Shown: in pieces, positions 38,001 to 50,300 of the stretch
How the letters are laid out: each line of letters opens with the position of its first letter
How positions within the stretch are numbered: the first letter of the stretch is position 1
Source: Bemisia tabaci
Lineage: Eukaryota; Arthropoda; Insecta; Hemiptera; Aleyrodidae
Length of the DNA stretch: 64,000 bases
Assembly (NCBI RefSeq): GCF_918797505.1
Contig: NC_092799.1
Coordinates: 372,001-436,000 of the forward strand
Reading direction: 5' to 3'
Notes under the pieces: model-generated
What the model was told of the DNA's origin: nothing
The model's database searches: none
What the model saw: only the letters and a program-made list of their open reading frames with translations
Made by a program: the position numbers and the translations under genes

Positions 38001-41000
38001 TGAGTTTTTAGAATTTAAGCATAGATAAGTATTCTAAGAACATTTTAGGGAAAGAACAGTGACAAATTTCAATCCAAACTGAGGTTATGGTGGTTTGCAG
38101 TTCAAGAAAATTTTTAAACAGAAAAAGCTGTTTAAAATTCTAATCTGCAGTGTTCAAGTTCAAAATAGCTATGTTTTAATACGATTTTATGTCTTTTCTT
38201 TGACCTTGGCTCAAAAGTGACTTAAACTGCTTAAAACTCAGGGTTTAGAGCACTAGACTAGAGTGAGTTTTCCTTGGATCTCAAAATCCGATTTTTTTAC
38301 CTAACCTCATAGAAACCGGTTCACAAAAGATTTTGCCTCTGTGGAATAATGCTAAGGCCTCTTATCCTATGACTAGTCTCTTGTTGACAAAATATTCCCT
38401 AAGAAAAGACCCTTCTGGAAATTAGCAAGAATTTTTTTTACCATAAAGTCCTTTACCCCAAAAATGTATGTTCCTCTACAATTTCAATACCAATATGTTT
38501 TTCTCTGCAGAATTGTTCTGAGAACACAGGTGGAGAGAATTGCGAGTATTGTGCCGAAGGATATTACGGCGACCCAATCTTGGGTCCATGCAAACCGTGC
38601 CCTTGCCCTTATACCGATCGTAATTTTGCTCAGAGCTGTCAAGTTTTTCCTGGTCAAGAAACCATTTGCACATGCAAACCTGGCTACACCGGCAAAGTGT
38701 GTGATAGGTAAGTATCTTTTGTCTCACTTGAGACAAAAACTGCACGAATTTAAAGTAGCGTAACTTCATTCTAAGCTGCTTGGCTCCCGACGTCCCTTTT
38801 TTTTTTCCTTTCACAAAAAAAAAACCTGACTTTTTTTTCCGTTCACAGAGAAACTATGTTACATTACGCCCTGAAATTTTCCATAGTACACGTGATTTTC
38901 CTCTTTTTTAGAGATATAGCACACTTACTGCACTCACTATCAAAATTGTTTGACATAATTTGTTCGTATGACCTTCTCGTAAAGTGAACTAATTTTAAGG
39001 CTGACTGCGGCCAGTTATTGCTTTGAAGAACTTTTTGCATTGCTGACGAAAGCTTTTTTTTTCATAAAGCTTTAATTTGTAGTTTAATGTGACAACTTTG
39101 AAACTAAACCACCATAGATTAAAAGTTAAGATCGTCTTTCCTCAGATCTATGTTTCTTGAATTGTAAATTTCAAAGTGCCATGAACTCCATTTTGTTTGA
39201 TACTTCTTGCGTTATTTGCAGCACAAAATTTATGGAACAATGCTCTAACCAGCAGCACCAATATCTTAATTTTTAGTTTCTCAGTGCTGATATCTTTTTT
39301 CCTTGTGGGTAGTTGCATTGCGCAAGAAGAGCAACCAAAAATGGTAAAACAGTATGAAACCTCTTACTCATACTGAGTTGTTGTCTCTCTTTTTATTGAT
39401 ATATTTTTTTGCCTTTAACAATTTTTCTTTTTCCTGAAAATGTGCTTTCATTTTTAATTCATTCATGAACTGCTATTACAGGTGCAGTTACGGGTGGTTT
39501 GGGTTTCCGCAGAAGATAAACGGATCATGTAGGATGTGCGAGTGCAACCCTCACGGGAGTGTGAGCGATGAATGTCATGAGTTGAGCGGCCAGTGCAACT
39601 GTAAACTGGGCATAACCGGAAGGGACTGTTCCGTTTGTCCACCTCGCCATACCCTCTCAAACAAAGGATGTGTAGGTAAATCCCTGTCAAGTGTCTTTAA
39701 TGTTTTATTTTTACTACTCATTTTCTTACAGATAATGAGCTTTTTTTTATAACACATTGCACAATATCGGATCCATTCATTCTACCTGACCGCGCAGATT
39801 TCCAAGTTGGAATGTTTGCAATAAGGTGTGAGTTGATAAGTAAATAATTCTGATAAAACGGATGAAAATGTACTATCAGAAACAAAAGTTGCTTTACATT
39901 GCCCTTGCTGTCGCAAAGTCGCCATTAAATCCTTGCTCAAACCATACGTTATGATTTTTGGGGTGATATCTTCGAAGAAATTGCTGCGAAATTGTCACTT
40001 TATCATTGCTGATTTTGTGCAATTTATCCGTGCGGAAACTGCGAAAAAGCGAGGTTCCTTTTAACTTTAATTCCGTATACCTCTCACAGTTTTACACTCT
40101 TGAAATTTTGTGATAATTTTATGGAAATGAAAATATATTTTACGCGGTTATTCTCCATGTTTAGAGCACACTGATCAAACAACATTTAGGGGCTAGAATC
40201 GAGTATGATAGAGCCAGTAATATCCATGTAAAACTGCATAAAATTATTTGAGAATCAAAACTGCCCAAGAGCAATTCCTATGTGTTTTCATAGAAAGGTT
40301 AAAACTTTCATTTTTGTCACTCTGGGTGAAAGATAATTTGTAAAAGGATCTTCAAATTGATGTTGCTTTCTTATTGTGCACCTCAAGTAAGTTCATTGCT
40401 GTGTAAGTGTATAATCTCCATTTTTAAGTTAATATGCCATTAACGGGTCATTTTTACCAATTTATTTTTTGATTTTGAAGTTTGTTTTTTTCCCCTGTAA
40501 CTTTGTATTTCTTTTTACCTTGAAACAGCTTGCGAAGATGGCTGCACTGATTTATTGTTGGACAAATTGGAAGATCTGGAAGGCACTCTCAGAGAAGCAT
40601 CCATCACCGTCTCTGATGGCACAATCGCTGCTCCTTGGCCAAGGCTCATGGTGTTCGAATCAAACCTGACGGAACTCGAAAGCGTAGCACAAGTTTTCTC
40701 CAGCACCAATCGCAAGCTGAATTTACTCTTGGAGGACATCGATGATGTTATCAAGAAGAAATCCAAGCATGCTCTCACTAAGGTATTTCTTATTTGCATT
40801 GAGTCACTTCAAAGGCATGAACTGTGAAAATCATTAAGGCACTTATTTCTCTAATTTTATACTGTTCCAGCCTCTTGAAAAAAAAAATTTCAAGAATGAA
40901 TTTCACCTTGTTCAGTTCAGACTGCAAGTTATTATACTGAAGAAACTTAATACAATGACTTTCAGTTGTTCCGTTGAAATCGTGTCCTTTTCGAAGCCAT

Positions 41001-43361
41001 TATTTAAAGAAAGCATGTTAAAAAATGCTGCAAATTTTGCAACCCACGATGGGCAACAAACATGGCCATTTTACTGTTAGTTACCTACTCAGATGTATTT
41101 GATAAAACATGATTTTCTCAAATTTTGTGTTCATAAATGGTACATGATTTTTCCCTTTTATTATAGAGCTTGCACCCTAGGAAAAAATAAAAATAGTTTT
41201 ATGTTCTGGTTTATTTAAGTTTGGAATGCCTGTAATGCAGTAGTGTAATGCATTGCCTAATTTTCGTTTTTATGTGGTTAAAACCTGCTTTGATGTTGCC
41301 CAGTTTTAGTTATTTAGTCTTTTTACGTATTTTTTCAGGTGAAAAAGATAGAGAAAAACAGTTTGAATGCTTCCACGGATGCTTATCTTCTCCGAACAGA
41401 TGCTGAGACAGAATTGCTAGCTGCGAAAATCCTAGAACGTGAAATTTTTGGTAAGACAATAATTCTTGAACTCTGCTTGATGAAAGTTGCTAAATGCACT
41501 CTCTGGAAGCGGTAATATATGCTTTTTTTTTTTTTTTTTTTTGGCTTGTCTAAATATCATCAAAATTAGTGTTTTTCCTTATTGCAGTAAGTTTATTGTC
41601 ACTGTAAACGCCTTGTAGATGTCTCCAATTTCTTGCAGAATTTGCAAACTAAAAAGTGTGCGTTCATTGAAAAATAAAATAATAAAATTCATTTCTTCAA
41701 TTTGCATCGGATTGAAAGCTCTAAATAAATAGTCTCCGTTTCTTCCTTCAGAAATCGTTTATTCATTGAAAAGCTATGGAAAAACTGAAGAAAGTGAGGA
41801 TGTAAATACCGGAGCTGCCCTGTCCGAAGCAAAATTGCTGTTCAATCAAATCAGAGATTTCGATTTTGAACCAATCACAATCAATGTCATCAATGTCTCC
41901 GAGTGAGTATAGATTTTTTTTCCCGTCAATTTTTCTTTTTTCCTCCATTAACGCAATTCCTGGTTTTTTTCTCTTCAAATCTGAGTTGTCCCCTCAGTCG
42001 CTGATTAAATGAGAAATGGAGAGTAAAAATTCAAAATATCCAATTTTCCTTCAGGTTTCACCAATATTGTATACATTCTCCATCACTGCAAAAGGAGATA
42101 CCTGGTTTCCATTCATGAGTTATTAATTTGGAAATTTTTTCTGAATTCAGACCTTGATTTTAGGTCAAAAATCACGATTATCTAGCCTTTGAATTCTTTT
42201 AGATTGATAGAGACACTTTCTGAAGCCTAGCAACGTATGAAAGCACTGTAGGTGCTTTGAAATTCCATTCTTTGAATTCTACCGATTTTCTTTTCTTCTT
42301 TATGGAAGAAAATTTGCCATCAAAGCATGCATAAACTCTCTTGCGAAGAAGAACATGAGAAGAACACGTTAAAGCCCTCGTGAAAAGACACTAGTACTTG
42401 TCATGGAGTAAGGCGTATAACCCTTAAAGTAAAGTTTAACCCCCTACTTTAGTACCCCTAAAGTAAGTTAAAACTTGTTGGCACAGCAAAAAAAACTAAT
42501 CTTGTATAAAATACATGATACTAATGTTTGCATCGTTAGTGATATTTTAACATTTTGAAATAAGCATTTTGCTAGCTGTCAAACTTTATTTGTGTTTACC
42601 TCTAATTCGGGTTTCAATTTATCCATCTTCAACTTTGAAATGGTTTCAAAGGGTCAATTTTTGGACTTAGGTGTTTTTTTTTTTTTGTGCAGAAGAATAT
42701 CCTCTCAAGGCTGCAACTTAATCATCTCATTTAATTTTTCCCCCTTTTTCCCAGATCTTTCACTTTCATCTGTTCTGACAAGTAAAAAATCAACATAAAA
42801 TTCAAGAATATGATTTCATTGCCAGTATTATAGCTCATTTCCTGAAGTAGAATTGAAGAGAGGTTCTTTTTGATTTATTGTGGAATACTGTACTCTCTTG
42901 AATTTCATTTTTTGTTTTTATTTTTCATTTTCATTCCTCCAAGGGGTTGCAAAGCACTACTTGATGATGTTGAAGAGTCGAGTAATCATAACGATTTGGA
43001 TAACCTTCAAAAGAGGCTGGATACAGTCCTTGAAAAAATCAGAGATCTGGACAAAAATGTTCTCAACATAATGGGCAATTTAGAAAAGGTGCGTCTTTAT
43101 TCTTTTGACATTTTTCAAAAGCATACAAATTTTATGACATTTTAATCAGACACAAAATAAATTATTACTATAATCATGCACCAGTATTTGATGCAAGAAT
43201 ACTTCAATCTGTGTAACCAAATTACAGTGGTTTGAAGTTTAGGGTTCAAAAAACATTGTTTTTAAAAAAAAAAAAAAAAAAAAAAGACTGTTTAAAATTC
43301 TAATTTACCTTATTCAGGGCACCAAATTGTCTGATTCCAGTGCAATTTCACTCGGTAAAAG

Positions 43362-43404
<43 letters not shown>

Positions 43405-44264
43405 AATTAAACCGCTTATATGTATTTCAGTTTTCAGGATATGGGAGAACATTTTTTTCAAAATCTGAAAACCCAATTTTTCAACTCCACTTGACAAGAA
43501 TTGCTCATCTGAAAATTTTACCTCACTGCATCAAAGTTTCTTTTCCTGTGGGTGGTCACATTTATGAACTGCCTGGATCATATTTACTATTAATAAATAA
43601 ATAAAGATAATTTCATAACATATTAATGGTTCTATACTGAATTGTAACTTAATCCTTGTGCCATGATCAGCTTTTAGCATCGTCCCAGGTGCCAAATCGT
43701 GGATTGAGGGAATAAGGCAGGAAATGAGGAGGTGCGATTTGCCGGAGGAGCTCTGGCCAGATCGCTGTTAGTGGAGGCTGGGTGTCGTAAAGCGCACAGA
43801 AGCGCTGTAAGAGCGACCTATTAGCAGTATCTCTATCGAATTTGTAAAATTGGCCCAAAGGGTCAAAACAAAATCGTGGTCAGAAATTTTTTCTACGAAA
43901 ATTCTGTAGGCAACAACTGCATCACAATGCAATTAAGTTCTTTTGGCTCCTAAATGATATGGGTTTTAAGTATGCAAGTACTTGACTTCTGTTTCATTTT
44001 TCATACATTTATTTTTGTGTTCAGGTTAGGCACACAACGGAAAGTAACAAAGAGGTAGCATTGCGGCTGGACGAAGTTTCAAATGAAATCGTCTCCATCG
44101 AAAGCGAAACTGATGAGACTTTGAATACAACTCTACAACAAATGGATGTGATTGAAAATCGTTTTGAGGAATTTCAATCAAACGTTGAGGTTAGTTGTAT
44201 ATCTTATGTGTGCCACTATTTTAGTAGTATCGAGACTAGCAGTAGTACGCTAGTAGTAGTAGTT

Positions 44265-44320
<56 letters not shown>

Positions 44321-47300
44321 TTTTGCCAAGGCAAGATGTGACATAATTTTTTTTTTTATAAAATTGACTAACCAAAATGTTCTCTTTTGTTTGTCATCTC
44401 TTCTCTTGTTTATTCTTCTGTTAATATTGTTCATCAATTCCTTCACAAGCTCGGGATTTACATTAATGTTGAATTTTACTTTGTATCAAGATCAAATATT
44501 TTGTTACACTTCATCTTGTTTGTAATTTTGCTCAATTTGATCAAGGTAGATTAAAGTTATTAAAAGTTACCAATTTATCAAAATGCTGTTTAAGGAAAAC
44601 ATCTGGTCATGTATCAAAACGATTGTCAATGTCGTATGATTTTTTTTGTGTAAAATGCACAATTTTACAAAAGATTTGCCAAATATTATTGGAAAATTCA
44701 CCAAATTTTCTTGAACAGTGGGCCAAAATTTCATAATAAACGTATCAAATTTTTTGATCACATCAATCATTACATTTTTGCAAACTTTTTTCATCAAATT
44801 TATTGAAATGGTTCGAAAAATTCCCAAAGAATTTTCATTTTGGAAAATCACGTATAGTAATTTTTTCAGTGAAGGCACCCTCTCAACTTTCAACAGGAAA
44901 AGTAATGTTTGCTTTAAAATAATTCTAAAACAGGAATTGAAAGATGTCGGAGAGTATCTGAAGAATCTTACGAGACAAGCATCGGAGAAAGAAGCCAGTC
45001 TGTCAAATCTGAATCCACTTTACAAAGAGGTCTACGTTATTCCCGCCCAAAAACACGCAGATGGTTTACTAGAATCAGCTCGCAGTTATGATGAGTAAGT
45101 TTCTAGGTCTCTGCGCTCTGATGTTTTTTCATCCTATTGTACAAACTCATTGATTGTATCAATATAGATTACAGATTTTTGCAAAGGTATCAAACTTTTT
45201 TTTTATTTTTTTTAAGAAGAATATAGCATAGCCTTTGATTAAAACAGTGGATTGATAAAAATTGAGTGTTTTTCTTAGATATAGGTCTATATAAGACAAG
45301 AGGAATTGTTTTACAAAGTTTCAAAACTATCTTAGATATTTTGTCATTTTGAAAGAAAATTAGCCAAAAAATTGTATGAATGCTCAAGGAAATGCTTTTC
45401 CTAGAGCATTTCCTTGAGCATGGTTTGAACTCTTTGAAGAGCACTTCAGATTTGTTTTAGAACATTTTTCTGGACGCTCTGGATGTTCTTTTGTTAAAAA
45501 AATATGATGAGTTATTTGAAGTAAAAAATTTAAATGGTAAAAACGGAGCTTTGAGTCTTGGAGATCTGAAATTAAAAGCCGTACTTCAATGTCTTTTTCA
45601 AATTTATTTTACAACCTTTAGGTCTTTTTAATATTTTCCTTTTTTTTAAACCAATTGCTTTGTATTCCTTCATGAATACTTTCTATTGATAGGGTTTTAC
45701 AACAGAAGTCACAAATTACACTTATTCTATCAATTTTTATCCATTTGATCCGATGTTGAAGTGTATCTTTGAATTTCCAACAGTCTTTTCCAGTTCACGC
45801 GGCAAAAGTCGGACTATGCATTACGCGCAAGCAAAGCTTATCAAAGTATCATCGATGCTTTGAAAAGCGCTCGAGAGGCGGCTGTCAATGCCAGCTTAGC
45901 TGCCACGGAGGCTTTTAATCAAGTGAGTCTGCTTTAAATTTAATCATTTCTTACTCAAGTTTCATTTCCTATTTATGTAGCGTAGTACTATCTTCACAAG
46001 GCATTTTGATGAATATATAGTGCTTTGTTAGCGATGAATTTGGTTTTTTATTGGGCCACTAAAGAAGGCCCTACTTAGAGGAAAATGTTATATTTTTTCT
46101 CTCCAAAATCGTTCAAGCAAAATGACTTTACTACAAGAAGTTTGGAAGTTTGGAACTTCTGACTGATATATTGACAAAGATAATCAATAATTAAATGGAA
46201 GTTAGATTACTATGAATAAGAACATTTGTATTTTTATATGTTAGTTCAAATTATTTTGAAATGACCCTGAAAACAATTAAGCAAAATCAACTTATCAACC
46301 TTTTACCTTGCACAGTGAATAAAACTAGCAAAATTGCATCACTTAAACAAAAAATCACTTAAAATATTGTGCAATACGGCAGGAGATTATACCCAGGGTG
46401 TTATTGTCTTTCAACTAAAATTGTGTGTCGTATCCCAGTTCCACAAAAATGCTTAGCTGATCTTGTTTATTATAAAATTTAGTTTTAAGTACACTCCCAC
46501 TTATCTTGCTAATGAAGACTGCCCTCTTTTACCATTTTTTTTTTTCTTTCTTTCTTTCTTTTTCTTTTCTTTTCTTTTGCATAGGTTCTGCCAGAACGCA
46601 AAGAAGAATCACTCTTGGAGAAAGCAAAAGCAGCGGAAGAGGAATCAAGGCAGATAAAAACCCGTGCCGAGCTCCAAGATGCGCGTGTTCAGGAACTGCA
46701 TGCGCAATTCAAAGCGCATCTACGTGCAGTCGAGTCCTTGAGGAATAATGTTAAGAAAGCAGCCAAAGATGATAACAGCATTGCCAAACAGTTACAAGAA
46801 GTTTCCAACGACGAAGGTACATTCCTCCAATTTCTGGTCAAGGAAACATTTTTTTGAAATAAAACCCAAGGATTCTCTCTATACCCTCCTTATTTGTCCT
46901 ATAACCCTATAAAAGTAGCAGATTTTCTCATTTCAGGAAAAATTACTTGGCTAATCTTTTGTTTATAATGGATAAAAAAAAAATTATTGTTTTTACTAAT
47001 ACTGTAGATACTTGTCAATGACATGTCTCTAAACTTCAACTAAATAACTACATTTTTTTGTGTAGATGAGTAACAAAGCAAATTTTCACCGTAAACCATT
47101 TCTAATATCTAGTTCTAGTTTAGATCAAAACACAGGAACATAAGTCAACTAGGAGAAACCATGAAAAACGCAGAGGGTTATAGGATGAACTTTGATATTT
47201 TTCAAATTCAATAGTAAGAAAGAAAAAATGAATGGTTGTGGGTGATTGTAAAAAATGGCCTGAATTGCTCTATCAAAGTTAAAATTTGTTTCCTGCATAC

Positions 47301-50300
47301 TCATACAAGCCTGGGGTGGATATGAAGACAGGATTTGTAATTAGGAAAATACAAACCAACCGAGCTCTGTCAAAGATAAAGGCACTTTTGATGTTATATA
47401 TTTTGTAAAAAATCAGGGAAAGCGGCCTGAGTTTGGTCGCTTTCAAAAATTGAAGTAATATTTCTGCAATTTTAAAGTTAAATCACTAAAAACAGTTGAT
47501 GGTATCTGATGCAACATCTATTTTTCCTGTAGCATCAAAACTAGAAGAAACATTGCTTCGAGCCGAAGACATCATTCAAGTCGCAAACGAAATTTATGAT
47601 AATGCAACAGTCATCAGCAGCGATGCAGCAATAAATTTAAGACCCCAACTAAAGAAGCTGGATGACGAAGGAGAGCTAAGTTTACAAGCAGCGGAAGACA
47701 AAAGTAAGTTGTGAGAAGACAATGCTTGCTATGTACTAATTCAAAATTATAATAGTGTCAAGGAAAAAAACGGGGGGGGGGGGGGGGGGGATAAACACAC
47801 TGAAACATGAAAAATCCCCTGTGTTGATTTTGTGATCTATGTTTCCATGTGTGCATGGTATAGCTAATAGGAATGATACTAGTGACCCTCTTTTGAACAA
47901 GACAGGCGGTGTAACGTAAGAATTTTTTGAGTAAAATTTATGTTTAATACATTGCAGTAATGAGTTTAGAATCTTAAGCAAACTTGGTTTTGGGTGCCTT
48001 CCCTCGTATTTAAAAAAGATTTCTGCCTGTGAGTGTGAAGGGTCATTTTCCCTAAAACAAAATTAGAATTTGAAAAAGTACAAACCAGGCTGCAGTTAAT
48101 CCCTTAGAGGACGGGAAGACAGCGCCTCTGATGCACAGCAGCCCAATGAAAACGCTCCTCATAAACCGCCGATTATTATGATGTTTTAGCCAAAAACAGG
48201 TTAAGTAGTGGAATAAATTTTATATGTTTTTTAGGTATAATTTTCTTTTTTTTAGTACAGAAAAAACAACCTAGGCAGGAGCTCCTAGTTCTAATTATAC
48301 CACCCATAAAGTACTTTTATTCCTTGCACATAGCAACTTTTTATCAAAACCATTTTTATTTATTTTTTTGTTTGCTTACTTAGTAACAGACGTGCATTCT
48401 GTGAGCAAAAGAGTGCAAGAGCAGCTTGCCATCATGCAGCTAGCTGAGGCAAAAAGAAACGAAAAATTCACACTTTGGAACAGCACCCTACTGGAGAAAT
48501 TAGATGCTGTGAAAATGAAGATTACTCAAGCTCGGCATATAGCAGACGGTGTAAGTACTTCCTACCTGAAAAGAAAGAATCGAAAGAATGCGTCATTAAA
48601 TGCAATTTCTTTTTTTTACATAGAATTTCCATGAAAGTTACATGGAAAGATATATGAAAAGAAAGTTGCTGTCATAATTTTGTCTAACTAAAAACTCGTT
48701 TACATTGATTTGGAATGAAAAACAATTAATGTATTGATAGTGGAAGGAACCAACTGACAACAACTTGGAAACAACAAAACAACTTGGATTGAAAGGCACT
48801 GTGTTGCATGCAAATCCTGCGCACTTAGTTGTCTCTGATTTAGATCATTTTCACATCGTTTCATTCAGTTTAAAAACACCCTATTGAGCAAAATGCACCG
48901 CACCTTACACAAAAAATGCTTGCAAAAATATTAAGAAAGTCATTTTAATAAAACAACAAAAGACTCGAAAGAATGTGAGGTGGTACTTTATGCACAACAA
49001 ATCAACAAATTTTAAGTTAAAAAAGTAAAAATTAACAAGTTTTTTCAAGATTTTTTTCCACGCAAAAATTGACTTTTTCTTTTTGATCATTGCTCTCCAG
49101 ATTCGTCTGTCATTGACAAGCAAAGGAGAACGAGGGTCATGTATCCGATCCTACCAACCGGATCTTCTAGAATCAAGCATCACCAACACAATCGTCCTCA
49201 CCTATGCAATCAGCTCTCAACATCGTGATGCTCTCTTGTTTTATCTGCCAAGTTCCACCACAGTGAGTTCAAGTTTGAATTTCGAAACAAACCATGCCAA
49301 CTTTACTTTAAAATCTTCTTACAACTCGCGCATTCGTGCCATTTTCTTTAAATAACTTACACTTTTTCAAAAAGATGCACTTTTTCGAAAAGAAGTAAAG
49401 AAGTGTTCCGGTGCACTACCCTCTTTTAAACTTGCTTGTTGCAATTACTCAATTATCTGTGAACCAAACGGTGAATTTTTGCTGTAATTTCAATGCTTTT
49501 TCTTACGTCTTCAATGAAAGCACCATATATTTTGCCCCTGCGAGTTACAGGTAATGGTGTGAAAATCAATCCAAAGAAAGGAGAGCATCCGCCTTTTTGC
49601 AAGGTCTTTGTTCAGTTAAGTTTTACATAAATTTGACTTTTTCCCACCAAAATTATTTTTTCAAAATGAGAGTCTCCACAGGAAAAGGGATCTCACTGTA
49701 ATTCCAGAAAGGCTCATGACGAGCTTATTCAGTAATTTTTAACTATTGAAGTTTTAAAAAGTAGATAGTTCACAGGGATTTTCCCAGATTTTTTTAAAGG
49801 ACATTGAGGTACAAAAAACTTATTCAAGGTTGCTAGATTTAAGCTTCTTGAGACCAGCAGCAACCTTTGACCAGACAGATTGGTTTGCATGCCATCTTAT
49901 TTTTCTTGCTAATGCTCGTTTAAATTGAAGCTCAGATTATGCAACTTTGAACTCGTTTTTTGTGCCTTAATATCCTGCAAAAAAAATCCGGGAAATTCCT
50001 GTTCACTTAAGTCCACTATCTATTTTTCGAAAAACCATCAGCGGTTCATTTTTATCATTAAACCATAGCAGAGTAAGTATTTTACAAACACCTTGAGACA
50101 TTAAACCTCTTAGAGTTATGATGGTTTGAAATCGGCAGTTCTAGAAAATTATCTCCAGGAGAGGCTATTGAAAATTCTGTGCTGTCATGTTCAGGGTACA
50201 AAATTGTCAGATCATGATTCAATTTTAAACCCACTGTTTGCACATAAATGAGTTAAATTGCACTAGAATGTATTGCAATGAATTATAATTTATGACAGTG

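Noticed and set aside
44061..44525. 154-codon frame continuing from exon 28 with a long valine run
   Set aside because: It is exon 28 read through its donor into a GTA microsatellite; splicing at 44190 restores the laminin frame.
45784..45793. Alternative acceptor TTCCAG at 45787-45792
   Set aside because: It would shift the frame of exon 30 and break the coiled-coil sequence.
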